Positions 28,772 through 36,846 of a DNA stretch of 64,000 nucleotides are shown in pieces. Position 1 is the stretch's first letter; each line of letters opens with the position of its first letter. Made by a program: the position numbers and the translations under genes. Source of the DNA: Maribacter sp. MJ134 (GTDB taxonomy: Bacteria; Bacteroidota; Bacteroidia; Flavobacteriales; Flavobacteriaceae); assembly GCF_003970695.1 (NCBI RefSeq), contig NZ_CP034570.1, forward strand, positions 2,232,001-2,296,000, written 5' to 3'. A model generated the notes under the pieces. That model was given only the letters and a program-made list of their open reading frames with translations. It ran no database searches and was not told where the DNA came from.

Positions 28772-29401
28772 CTAGTCACAGAAACTATTATAAAAATCCA
28801 CAATAGCGCCCAACTTATTCAGTTTGTACTTGCCAGATTTAATTCTTTCGACCAAGCTAGGACAGTCCCTAAAATAATATGCCCCCATCTGCTTAAAACT
28901 AGCTCCAGTGGATTGATCCTTAAAATACCTGGCCATGGTCTCATTGGAACGTTTAACGCAAAGGTCTTTGCCTACAGCTATTTTTTTATAGGATAGATTT
29001 AAGGTGACAGAAACCGCACCAATACCACCCAGTGGCAGACCAGGCCCCGCTGTAACCCAACCTTCTGTCAGGTACGAAAATTTATAGAGGTTCATATTCC
29101 CCTCAATGAGCAATTCAGCCAATTTTGTGGTACCTTGATTTACGACCTGTATGTATTCATAGGTAACACGCTCGCCGTTTTTGAACATTTCAATTTTTTC
29201 AATTTCGGGATATGTATAAACGATGGGGTCTTTACCGTTGGACTTAACAAATTCCAATCCCCTACCGTAGTCCACAAATCTTGCCATACCCTCCACTACC
29301 GTACTATCTTTAAGCAACAATTTTGTAGGTCTTTTTTGAGCATTTACAACGCATAAGGGAAAACAGAGAACAATAACGAAGCAAATTAGTTTATTTATCA
29401 C
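28772..29401 (-). CDS. Exported hypothetical protein
   Basis: A 209-residue secreted protein. I chose the GTG at 29401, since it gives a standard signal peptide (VINKLICFVIVLCFPLCVVNAQ), while the longer frame from 29494 adds 31 residues of no signal character that extend into the tRNA terminator region. The mature part begins with a short beta-rich stretch (LLLKDSTVVEGMARFVDYGRGLEF, then YTYPEIEKIEMFKNGERVTYEYIQV), as seen in many Bacteroidota exported proteins of unknown function. Two late cysteines (DCPSL and the C-terminal SFCD) might pair. No function can be proposed. Confidence 0.7.
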   Translation of the reverse strand: MINKLICFVIVLCFPLCVVNAQKRPTKLLLKDSTVVEGMARFVDYGRGLEFVKSNGKDPIVYTYPEIEKIEMFKNGERVTYEYIQVVNQGTTKLAELLIEGNMNLYKFSYLTEGWVTAGPGLPLGGIGAVSVTLNLSYKKIAVGKDLCVKRSNETMARYFKDQSTGASFKQMGAYYFRDCPSLVERIKSGKYKLNKLGAIVDFYNSFCD

Positions 29402-29438
29402 TTTGAATAAGGTTTTTAATCTTTTTGATAATTGCTCA

Positions 29439-29474
29439 AAATAAAAAATCCCGATACTATTGGCATCAGGATTT
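29439..29474 (-). terminator. Distal terminator of the tRNA-Gln transcript (third hairpin)
   Basis: On the minus strand AATCCTGAT pairs with ATCGGGATT (one G-T pair) around a loop of nine bases, followed by TTTTTATTTT. It stands in the same place relative to the last tRNA 3'-end relic as the other two hairpins do to their copies, so it looks like a diverged third unit. Confidence 0.65.
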
Positions 29475-29545
29475 AAAACTTGGTTGGAACACAAGGACTC
29501 CCTTCGACCTCGCTCAGGACAGGCTTCTCGGCATAAACCTATTCC

Positions 29546-29583
29546 TAAAAAATAAATCCCGACAACAAGAAGAGGTCGGGATT
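29546..29583 (-). terminator. Terminator in tandem unit 1
   Basis: Minus-strand AATCCCGAC and GTCGGGATT make a 9-bp stem with an 11-nt loop, followed by TATTTTTTA. Identical to the hairpin 114 bp away. Confidence 0.75.
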
Positions 29584-29659
29584 CAATTTAAACTTGGTTG
29601 GCCCACAAGGACTCCCTTCGACCTCGCTCAGGACAGGCTTCTCGTCCTAAACCTGTTCC

Positions 29660-29697
29660 TAAAAAATAAATCCCGACAACAAGAAGAGGTCGGGATT
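29660..29697 (-). terminator. Primary terminator of tRNA-Gln
   Basis: The same 9-bp stem as in unit 1, followed by TATTTTTTA, 12 bp downstream of the tRNA 3' end. Confidence 0.8.
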
Positions 29698-29708
29698 CAA
29701 TTTAAACT

Positions 29709-29783
29709 TGGTTGGCCCACAAGGACTCGAACCTTGAATGACGGTACCAAAAACCGGAGTGTTGCCAATTACACCATGGGCCA
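29709..29783 (-). tRNA. tRNA-Gln (anticodon TTG)
   Basis: Acceptor stem TGGCCCA/TGGGCCA, D arm GTGT-ACAC, anticodon loop TTTTGGT with TTG at positions 34-36, T arm with GGTTCGAGTCC, discriminator A and an encoded CCA. The anticodon stem has one mismatch at its base. It is followed by an unusual run of three terminators with tRNA 3'-end relics. Confidence 0.95.
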
Positions 29784-29971
29784 ATCTCTTCTTACTACAT
29801 TGTTTTAGTAATCGAGGGTGCAAATTTAAAACAAAGTTTGGTTTCGCCAAACATTTTTCGGAACAATAATCTAAAAATACCTGAAGATAACGCTGTTAAA
29901 GGTTTATAAAAATTGTGCTTCGGTATCTATTTTAATTAGTAAATTCGCCCCATAGCTTTAACCACGGTTAC

Positions 29972-32900
29972 ATGTTTTCAAAGAACTTCCAGAAATGGGA
30001 CACCTTATTAGGGTGGACAGCATTTTTTATCGCTTTAATCACTTATTTCATAACCGTTGAACCTACCAATAGTTTTTGGGATGCCGGAGAATATATAGCT
30101 ACCGCAGCAAAACTTCAGGTAGGTCACCCGCCAGGAGCCCCATTACTACAGATGATCGGTGCTTTTTTCTCCATGTTTGCATTGGAACCGAACCAGGTTG
30201 CCATGATGGTGAATTTGGTATCAGGTGTTTCAAGCGCATTTACCATTCTGTTCATGTTCTGGACCATTACCAATCTTACCAGAAAGTTGATGGAAAAAGA
30301 CGAAAAACTTACCAACAGTAAAGCCATAGCCGTATTAGGAAGTGGCCTTATTGGCTCATTGGCATTTACATATTCCGATAGTTTTTGGTTCAACGCCGTA
30401 GAAACCGAGGTTTACGCCATGGCCAGCTTTATTATGGCCTTACTACTCTGGCTAGGCCTAAAATGGACGGACAATCTAGAGGACCCACGTGGGAATAGAT
30501 GGATCATATTAATATCCTTTGTCATAGGGCTCACCTTTGGAATACAGTTTATGGGCTTCTTGGCCATCCCTTCCGTAGGTCTGTTATATTATTTTAAAAC
30601 CTATAAAAAAACGACGGTAAAAAACTTTTTATTGGCCAATTTAAGTGTCATTGCCATCTTAATGCTGGTCTACAAGTTCTCTTTGACCTATGTTTTAAAA
30701 CTTTTTGGGTGGGGAGAAGTTTTCTTTATCAACAGTATTGGGCTTCCTTTTAACTCTGGGTCCATAATTATTGGGCTGTTGTTTATTGCAGCCTTCTATT
30801 TTGGATTGAACTATACGCGAAAAAACGGCTACCGTACAGCAAACACCATTGTTTTGTGCATGATGTTCCTTTTTCTAGGATTTTCTTCCTGGTTAATGTT
30901 GCCGATAAGAGCCAATGCCAATGTCGTGATTAACGAGAACAACCCAGAAGACGCCAGAGCTCTATTGGCTTATTACAACAGAGAACAGTATCCCGGGGTG
31001 GATAGCCCTATATACGGCGCTTATTATTCCGACCTTTTTGCCGAACCTGGTGAGGACAGGGACGGTAAACCGAAATATGAAAAGGATTACACCTTAGGAA
31101 AATACATCATAGTAAATAAGTACATTAATTCCGAACAAGGTTCCAATCCAGAACATGAGGGGCTTTTTCCAAGGATGTGGAGCACACAGCACGCCGAGAA
31201 CTATATGCAATATTTTGGTCCGCTTGACTTTAGGATGACGCAATCCAGTCCTGAGCTGCTTGAAGCCGTTAATCAGGTGAAATCGGGTTTTGCCAATGGT
31301 GAAATTGATGCAGACCAGTACATTAGCTTCCTTAAGCGATTTGACGATTATATAGAGGTGGAACCACCATCTATTTGGGATAATATCAAATACATGGTAG
31401 AATTTCAATTCAACTACATGTACTTGCGCTATTTCATGTGGAATTTCGTAGGTAAACAAAATGATATTCAAGGACGCTATAACGACAATGGAAACTGGCT
31501 CAGCGGTATTGGTTTTATTGATAGTTGGCGCCTTGGGAGTCAAGACAATCTTCCTAGTGACATTGAAAACAACAAGGGACGCAATACCTATTTCTTTTTG
31601 CCGCTATTACTGGGCATTATCGGTATCGTTTTTCAGACCTCAAAAAACCCGAAACAATTCTGGGTGCTTCTAATGTTCTTTCTTTTTACGGGACTGGCCA
31701 TACAGTTTTACACCAATCCTTACATTTTTCAACCCCGTGAACGCGATTACTCCCTAGTAGGTTCTTTCTACGTATTTGCACTTTGGATAGGGATAGGTGT
31801 TTACGGTCTTTTTGATGGTTTTAAAGATTGGCTTACTCCAAAAATATTAGCTCCCGTGGTCGTAGTGGTTTGCCTTTTAGCCGTTCCTACGGTTATGGCG
31901 GTACAAAATTGGGATGACCATGACCGCTCTAATAGATATACCGCCAATGCATCGGCAAAAGCCTATCTAGATTCTTGCCAGGAAGATGCTGGCGCCATCT
32001 TGTTCACCATTGGCGACAACGATACCTTTCCCCTGTGGTATGCACAGGAAATAGAAAATTACAGAACCGACGTGCGCATTGTTTGTACCAGTTTATTTGA
32101 AACGGACTGGTATGTAGACCAAATGAAAAAGAAAGCTTACGAAAGCGAAGCCATACCCTCACAGATAGAACACGAGAAATACAGATGGGGCTCTAGAGAT
32201 GTACTGTACCATCAAGGTATTACTGAAAATAGATGGCCTATAAAGGATTTTATCAACTGGATAGATAGTGACAAGCCAAGGACCAAACTGAAATACTTAT
32301 TTGAGCAGAATGGCGCAGATTTGAGTCAGTATTCTGAAAGCACTCAGAATATGGTCTTCTATCCTACCAATAAGATTAGGGTTCCCGTAAACAAGAAGAA
32401 CGCTTTGGAGAGTGGACTTGTTAAGCAGAAAGATTCTGCGCTGATAGTAGATTATATAGATATTGACCTACCCGGTGTCATTACCAAGAAAAGCATGATG
32501 ATGTTAGATATCCTTGCCAATAACGATTGGAAAAGACCTTTATATTTCTCTGGAGGAAGCTTTGACAATGCTGAATACCTTTGGATGAAGGATTACCTGC
32601 AATTAGATGGACTCGCCTATAAGCTCGTCCCCATACGCACGGAAAGACCCAATTCTTTTGAAATGGGAAGAATTGATACTGACTTAATGTATGATATCGT
32701 TACCGGATGGGACTGGGGCAACTCCGGCAGTTCAGAGATTTATCATGACACACAGACAAGAATACAAAGTGTATCCTATAGGGGTAACCTTGCACGCTTA
32801 ATGGAAGCGCTTTTAAAAGAAAATAAGATAGACAAGGCAAAAGAAATCATCGAAATTTCATTGACCAATATGCCCGTAGACTATTTTGGATACTATACCC

Positions 32901-33316
32901 TATTGGAACCTTTTGTAGATGGTTACTATAAGGTAGGTGAAACCCAAAAAGCTAGAGCGCTCTTTGATGCCTTGAAAACAAAGTACCAAGAACGTTTGGA
33001 GTATTATGCGAGTACAAGTTTGGACGAACAGTACAATGATATAGATGATATCATTGCCGATATGGAAGCTTACAGAAGAAATATCGATACTCTAATCGCT
33101 AACGATGATCGTGAAGTAGCTGAGAAAGAGACACTTATTTTCAATGAATACATTGATAAGTTTCAACATTTTTACAAGGATGAGGACGATTTAGAAATCC
33201 CAGAGCCTAGCGTAGAACAGAATCCGGATATGATAGACACCATGCCTATCTCCGATACCATTCAACTAGATAACACGAAAACGGAGTTGTCGAAAGATAC
33301 GGTCAACATTCAATAA
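29972..33316 (+). CDS. DUF2723 family membrane protein (GT-C-like)
   Basis: A 1114-residue protein typical of Bacteroidota. The N-terminal 300 residues hold many membrane helices with the DUF2723 hallmarks FWDAGEYIATAAKLQVGHPPGAPLL and FWFNAVETEVYAMA. Further helices occur around residues 535-650 (FLPLLLGIIGIVF, FFLFTGLAIQFYTNP, FQPRERDYSLVGSFYVFALW). The C-terminal 400 residues are soluble, with IGDNDTFPLWYAQEIE and two TPR-like helical stretches near residues 940-1010. The first acidic motif recalls GT-C glycosyltransferases such as protein O-mannosyltransferases, so transfer of a sugar to exported proteins or glycans is a reasonable but unproven guess. Single gene, converging on the thioredoxin-like gene. 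Confidence 0.9.
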   Translation: MFSKNFQKWDTLLGWTAFFIALITYFITVEPTNSFWDAGEYIATAAKLQVGHPPGAPLLQMIGAFFSMFALEPNQVAMMVNLVSGVSSAFTILFMFWTITNLTRKLMEKDEKLTNSKAIAVLGSGLIGSLAFTYSDSFWFNAVETEVYAMASFIMALLLWLGLKWTDNLEDPRGNRWIILISFVIGLTFGIQFMGFLAIPSVGLLYYFKTYKKTTVKNFLLANLSVIAILMLVYKFSLTYVLKLFGWGEVFFINSIGLPFNSGSIIIGLLFIAAFYFGLNYTRKNGYRTANTIVLCMMFLFLGFSSWLMLPIRANANVVINENNPEDARALLAYYNREQYPGVDSPIYGAYYSDLFAEPGEDRDGKPKYEKDYTLGKYIIVNKYINSEQGSNPEHEGLFPRMWSTQHAENYMQYFGPLDFRMTQSSPELLEAVNQVKSGFANGEIDADQYISFLKRFDDYIEVEPPSIWDNIKYMVEFQFNYMYLRYFMWNFVGKQNDIQGRYNDNGNWLSGIGFIDSWRLGSQDNLPSDIENNKGRNTYFFLPLLLGIIGIVFQTSKNPKQFWVLLMFFLFTGLAIQFYTNPYIFQPRERDYSLVGSFYVFALWIGIGVYGLFDGFKDWLTPKILAPVVVVVCLLAVPTVMAVQNWDDHDRSNRYTANASAKAYLDSCQEDAGAILFTIGDNDTFPLWYAQEIENYRTDVRIVCTSLFETDWYVDQMKKKAYESEAIPSQIEHEKYRWGSRDVLYHQGITENRWPIKDFINWIDSDKPRTKLKYLFEQNGADLSQYSESTQNMVFYPTNKIRVPVNKKNALESGLVKQKDSALIVDYIDIDLPGVITKKSMMMLDILANNDWKRPLYFSGGSFDNAEYLWMKDYLQLDGLAYKLVPIRTERPNSFEMGRIDTDLMYDIVTGWDWGNSGSSEIYHDTQTRIQSVSYRGNLARLMEALLKENKIDKAKEIIEISLTNMPVDYFGYYTLLEPFVDGYYKVGETQKARALFDALKTKYQERLEYYASTSLDEQYNDIDDIIADMEAYRRNIDTLIANDDREVAEKETLIFNEYIDKFQHFYKDEDDLEIPEPSVEQNPDMIDTMPISDTIQLDNTKTELSKDTVNIQ

Positions 33317-33367
33317 TAACCACCGACTAAAACAGTAGTACCTAATGGATATTGGAACAAAAAGGAT

Positions 33368-33664
33368 TTAAGCGTATTCGTTAAGTATACCAATAAGGGT
33401 ATTGGCGTCTTGCTCTCCGCTTTGTCGCCAGACCATTTCTCCCTTTTTGTATATCATAAGTGTAGGAAGTCCTTTAACGCGAAGTGCTTGCGAGAGCTCT
33501 TTATTCTTATCTACATCAATTTTAATCACCTTGCCCTTATCACCAAGAGCAGCGGCCACATCTCTTAGTACGGCGTGCATTGAAGTAGACTGTTCGTTCC
33601 ATTCCGCGTAAAAATCCAACAGCACAGGAACATTTAAATCTATAAGTTCACCAAATTTAGACAT
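33368..33664 (-). CDS. Thioredoxin-fold protein lacking the CxxC active site
   Basis: A 98-residue cytoplasmic thioredoxin fold: VPVLLDFYAEW, then KVIKIDVDKNKELSQALRVKGLPTLMIYKKGE with the cis-proline (GLPTL) preserved. In the place of WCGPC it reads WNEQST, so both redox cysteines are gone, and there is no other cysteine in the protein. It therefore cannot be a disulfide reductase and is more likely a binding or chaperone-like protein. It has its own -7 element and converges on the DUF2723 gene. Confidence 0.9.
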   Translation of the reverse strand: MSKFGELIDLNVPVLLDFYAEWNEQSTSMHAVLRDVAAALGDKGKVIKIDVDKNKELSQALRVKGLPTLMIYKKGEMVWRQSGEQDANTLIGILNEYA

Positions 33665-33687
33665 ATAATCGGCTTTTCTTTATTCGC

Positions 33688-33695
33688 CAAATGTA
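33688..33695 (-). promoter_or_regulatory. Candidate -7 element of the thioredoxin-like gene
   Basis: Minus-strand TACATTTG, 23 bp before the ATG, fits TAnnTTTG. No TTG at -33 is seen. Confidence 0.4.
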
Positions 33696-33756
33696 GTAAA
33701 AATTGTTAAAATACTAGTCTTAACAGCTTATTTGTAACCTGCAGGGCGGGTTAAAA

Positions 33757-34986
33757 TCATGTTAAGGCTTTCTTTTTTAACGTAATGACAGTTATTTCTG
33801 GCCAAATACCCACTCTACCTGGATAACCTAAGAAGCCGAAACCTCTATTAACATTTATAAATTGACCTAATTCACTATAAATACCTGCCCAATACTTATA
33901 ACGCCACTTTACAGGACTCCATTTTATCCATCCTGGTATCTCAATCCCGAATTGCATCCCGTGGGTATGACCGCTAAGTGTCAGATGAAAGTGCTTATCG
34001 TCGTGAATTACCTCCTCTTCCCAATGTGAAGGGTCATGACTCATTAAAATCTTAAAATCGTCCTTATCAATCAGAGCGGTAGCTTTTTGAAGATCACCAG
34101 CTTTTTTAAAACCACCTTTACCCCAATTTTCTACTCCAATAAGCGCAATTTTATCCTTACCCTTTTTCAGGTACCGATGTTCATTTAACAATAGATCAAA
34201 ACCCATCTCCTTTTGCAAATCCTTCAAATCCTGTAGGTTTTGACTTTTCAGGGCTTCGGTTTCCCATGGAATATAATCTCCGTAATCATGGTTCCCTAAG
34301 ACCGAAAATTTACCATCTTTGGCCTCCAGAGTAGCGAACAAGTCCGCCCATGGTATCATTTCCTCGGTCTTATTGTTCACCATATCTCCTGTAAAAAGAA
34401 TGGCATCACTCTTTTGCTGATTAATTAAATCTACGGCGTACGCAATCTTTTTCCTATTATCAAAACTACCGCTATGAATATCGGATATCTGTGTAATTTG
34501 ATACCCGTTGAAATCATCTGGCAGATCATCGAACTCCAAATCGTACTTCAACACCTTAAAATTATACTTGCCTTTGAACATACCATAGAGTAAAGCCCCG
34601 AAAGGTATAGCGGCAATACCTAATGCGATAATACTTAAGAAACGCCGGCGTTGTGGTAAACTGAACTCTTGTGAAGCTCCAAAAATCTTTTGATATACTC
34701 CTGTTCCTATCCGAAAAATATCTTCCGAGAACAGAAATAAAATGGTAATTACCTTAAAGGTCAACACCGTAAGCAAAAATCCAAAAGCATAACTTTTTGG
34801 ACCACTGAGCACCCGACCGGCCTCCTCACCTGCCGTAAACTGGTAAATGAAATTAATTAAGACCACCAGTGCTATTGTAATATAAAGATAGTGCCACCAT
34901 GGTTGCCTAACTACGGTTTTTAGTGCTTGCAGTACATAAACACTAAGTCCAATATAAATAATGACAAAAACAATCCAACGTAGCAT
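33757..34986 (-). CDS. Membrane-anchored metallophosphoesterase
   Basis: A 409-residue protein with three to four N-terminal membrane helices (residues 1-130) and a C-terminal calcineurin-like phosphoesterase domain. The metal-binding motifs are complete: ISDIHSGSFD, FTGDMVNNK, LGNHDYGDY, MSHDPSH and LSGHTHGMQFG. This arrangement matches the YaeI/UDP-2,3-diacylglucosamine-pyrophosphatase-like membrane phosphoesterases, which may act on membrane phospholipids or nucleotides. The stop lies about 90 bp upstream of the thioredoxin-like gene; cutC follows on the other side with a 55-bp gap, so it may be cotranscribed with cutC. Confidence 0.9.
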   Translation of the reverse strand: MLRWIVFVIIYIGLSVYVLQALKTVVRQPWWHYLYITIALVVLINFIYQFTAGEEAGRVLSGPKSYAFGFLLTVLTFKVITILFLFSEDIFRIGTGVYQKIFGASQEFSLPQRRRFLSIIALGIAAIPFGALLYGMFKGKYNFKVLKYDLEFDDLPDDFNGYQITQISDIHSGSFDNRKKIAYAVDLINQQKSDAILFTGDMVNNKTEEMIPWADLFATLEAKDGKFSVLGNHDYGDYIPWETEALKSQNLQDLKDLQKEMGFDLLLNEHRYLKKGKDKIALIGVENWGKGGFKKAGDLQKATALIDKDDFKILMSHDPSHWEEEVIHDDKHFHLTLSGHTHGMQFGIEIPGWIKWSPVKWRYKYWAGIYSELGQFINVNRGFGFLGYPGRVGIWPEITVITLKKKALT

Positions 34987-35041
34987 AGGTATTTTTTACA
35001 AAGATATTTTTTGATAATCGATAAAGAGGCTCTTTTCCGTT

Positions 35042-35764
35042 TTATTTAACCTTATTCACAACAGCGGCGATAGTTTCCTTACTAGAAACAGCGATTTGGT
35101 CGTCTTTTAGAAATGAAACCGAATTCATTGAAACCATGGGCTGCATATCCAAAGTTTTTTGAAACTGAGTTCCGGAAAGGTGAACCGCCTTAAACCCTTT
35201 GTCCATGAAGACCGCTACGTTGTATTCCTTAACCCCGGACCCTGGCATTATTGCACAAGATGTGCTATTGGCGTTTAATTTATCCAAAAGCGTTATTCCT
35301 TCAATAGCCGATTGCTTTTGTCCCGAAGTCAGGAGATAGTCCACTCCCATTTCCTCTAACTGTTTTAAGACTATGATGGGGTTCTTCACCCAATCAAAAG
35401 CTCTGTGAAATGTAAAGTTCATCCCCTCCGAACATTTCACTAATTCCTGAGTCCGTTCGTTATCTAGTGTATGGTCAGCATGTAGCACTCCAGAAACAAT
35501 CCCTTGGAATCCCAATTCTTTGCACAATAGAATATCGGCCTTCATAATCTCAAACTCTATATTGGAAAAGGTAAAATCACCGCTTCTAGGTCGCACCAGG
35601 ACATGTACGGGTATGGAAATTTCCTCGCGAACTGCTTTTAAAAGACCATATGACGGTGTAATTCCCCCCACTGCCAGTTCCGAACAAAGTTCAATCCTGT
35701 CCGCTCCGGCTTCTTGCGCGTTCAAGGCAGATTCTAAAGAATTGGCACAAACTTCTACGAGCAT
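35042..35764 (-). CDS. cutC: CutC family protein
   Basis: A TIM-barrel protein of 240 residues named for copper homeostasis in E. coli, though its biochemical role remains unsettled. Signature stretches are EVCANSLESALNAQEAGADRIELCSELAVGG-like N-terminus, PVHVLVRPRSGDF, and FHRAFDWVKNP. The ATG at 35764 is chosen: the N-terminus then starts with the conserved MLVEVCANS, while an upstream start at 35797 adds eleven unmatched residues. It is divergent from the glycosylasparaginase gene with only 41 bp between the starts. Confidence 0.92.
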   Translation of the reverse strand: MLVEVCANSLESALNAQEAGADRIELCSELAVGGITPSYGLLKAVREEISIPVHVLVRPRSGDFTFSNIEFEIMKADILLCKELGFQGIVSGVLHADHTLDNERTQELVKCSEGMNFTFHRAFDWVKNPIIVLKQLEEMGVDYLLTSGQKQSAIEGITLLDKLNANSTSCAIMPGSGVKEYNVAVFMDKGFKAVHLSGTQFQKTLDMQPMVSMNSVSFLKDDQIAVSSKETIAAVVNKVK

Positions 35765-35805
35765 ATACTTATATTTAGTCTCCTTAAAAGTAAACAACCC
35801 TTAGT

Positions 35806-36798
35806 ATGAAAAGAAGAAACTTTCTTAAAAATTCGAGTGCCGCTACGGCCGGACTCATTTCTACTACCCTTTTAGGTTCTTGCAAAGAAGAAAAGGCGGT
35901 GCCGGTACTTAAAAATGAGAACGCAGAAGTTGTTCGGCCAATCGTTATTTGCACCTGGAATTTTTTAAATGCATCCGCAAAGGCCTGGGAAGTTTTACAA
36001 GCGGGAGGGACATCGCTAGACGCGGTAGAACAAGGAGTTATGGTAGAAGAAGACGACCGTAACAATCAGACCGTGGGTACCGGAGGCCGACCGGATAGGG
36101 ACGGCAACGTAACCCTTGATGCCTGTATTATGGACAAAGATGGGAATTGTGGAGCAGTACTGGCCATACAGAACATTGCCAACCCTATTTCCGTAGCCCG
36201 TAAAGTAATGGAAGATACACCACATGTGATGTTAGCTGGAAAAGGTGCAGAACAATTTGCCTATGAAAAGGGATTCCCCAAAGCAGATTTACTTACAGAA
36301 AAATCAAAACAGGAATGGTTAGAATGGAAAAAGACTTCCGAATACAAACCCATCATCAATATTGAAAACCACGATACCATTGGCATGTTGGCCATAGATA
36401 AGAACGGTGATATTTCTGGCGGATGTACTACTAGTGGCATGGCCTATAAAATGGCAGGACGGGTTGGAGATTCTCCCATAATCGGAGCAGGGCTCTTTGT
36501 AGACAATGAAATAGGCGGGGCTACAGCGACGGGGGTTGGAGAAGAAGTAGTACGTACCGTAGGAAGCTTTCTTATAGTAGAGTTGATGCGTCAGGGGAAA
36601 ACTCCACAAGAAGCATGCGAGGAAGGCGTTAAGCGTATAATGGCTAAGAACGAAGGCCGGGACGATTTTCAAATCGGATTTATCGCTATCAATAAAAATG
36701 GAGAGACCGGCGGGTATTGTATTCAACCAGGATTTAGTTACAGGACCTATTCGGAAGAGGGTCACAGAAACAATCTTTCCCAATCGTTTTTATCCTAG
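35806..36798 (+). CDS. N4-(beta-N-acetylglucosaminyl)-L-asparaginase family (Ntn hydrolase), exported
   Basis: A 330-residue glycosylasparaginase-type Ntn hydrolase, made as one chain that cleaves itself before the nucleophilic Thr. The catalytic site is HDTIGM with Thr191, followed by GRVGDSPIIGAG (218-229) and GATATGVGE. The N-terminus has a twin-arginine pattern RRNFLK and a lipobox LGSC (Cys26), so it should be exported folded by Tat and anchored as a lipoprotein. It would cleave the GlcNAc-Asn bond of glycoasparagine, useful when host or algal glycoproteins are degraded. cutC is divergent; polA follows 48 bp downstream on the same strand. Confidence 0.92.
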   Translation: MKRRNFLKNSSAATAGLISTTLLGSCKEEKAVPVLKNENAEVVRPIVICTWNFLNASAKAWEVLQAGGTSLDAVEQGVMVEEDDRNNQTVGTGGRPDRDGNVTLDACIMDKDGNCGAVLAIQNIANPISVARKVMEDTPHVMLAGKGAEQFAYEKGFPKADLLTEKSKQEWLEWKKTSEYKPIINIENHDTIGMLAIDKNGDISGGCTTSGMAYKMAGRVGDSPIIGAGLFVDNEIGGATATGVGEEVVRTVGSFLIVELMRQGKTPQEACEEGVKRIMAKNEGRDDFQIGFIAINKNGETGGYCIQPGFSYRTYSEEGHRNNLSQSFLS

Positions 36799-36846
36799 GA
36801 TTCAAATCAAACTTTGTACTTTTAACCCCACTTTTAATTTCAAATA

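Larger units (their letters stand above)
29477..29704 (-). repeat. Two tandem 114-bp repeats built from tRNA-Gln 3' ends
   Basis: Units 29477-29590 and 29591-29704 differ at about five positions. Each contains, in transcription order, a terminator hairpin, the REP-like stretch GAGAAGCCTGTCCTGAGC followed by GAGGTCGAAGG, and then GAGTCCTTGTGGGCCAACCA, which is exactly the last 20 nt of tRNA-Gln including CCA (29481-29500 with two changes, and 29595-29614). The true tRNA at 29709-29783 ends with the third copy, in step with the 114-bp period. There is no gene in this stretch. Confidence 0.9.

Noticed and set aside
29425..29808. A 127-codon plus-strand reading frame with internally repeated TPFDLAQDRL peptides
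   Set aside because: It is the translation of the 114-bp tandem repeats and reads into the antisense of tRNA-Gln. The repeated peptide is the typical spurious product of a REP-like element.
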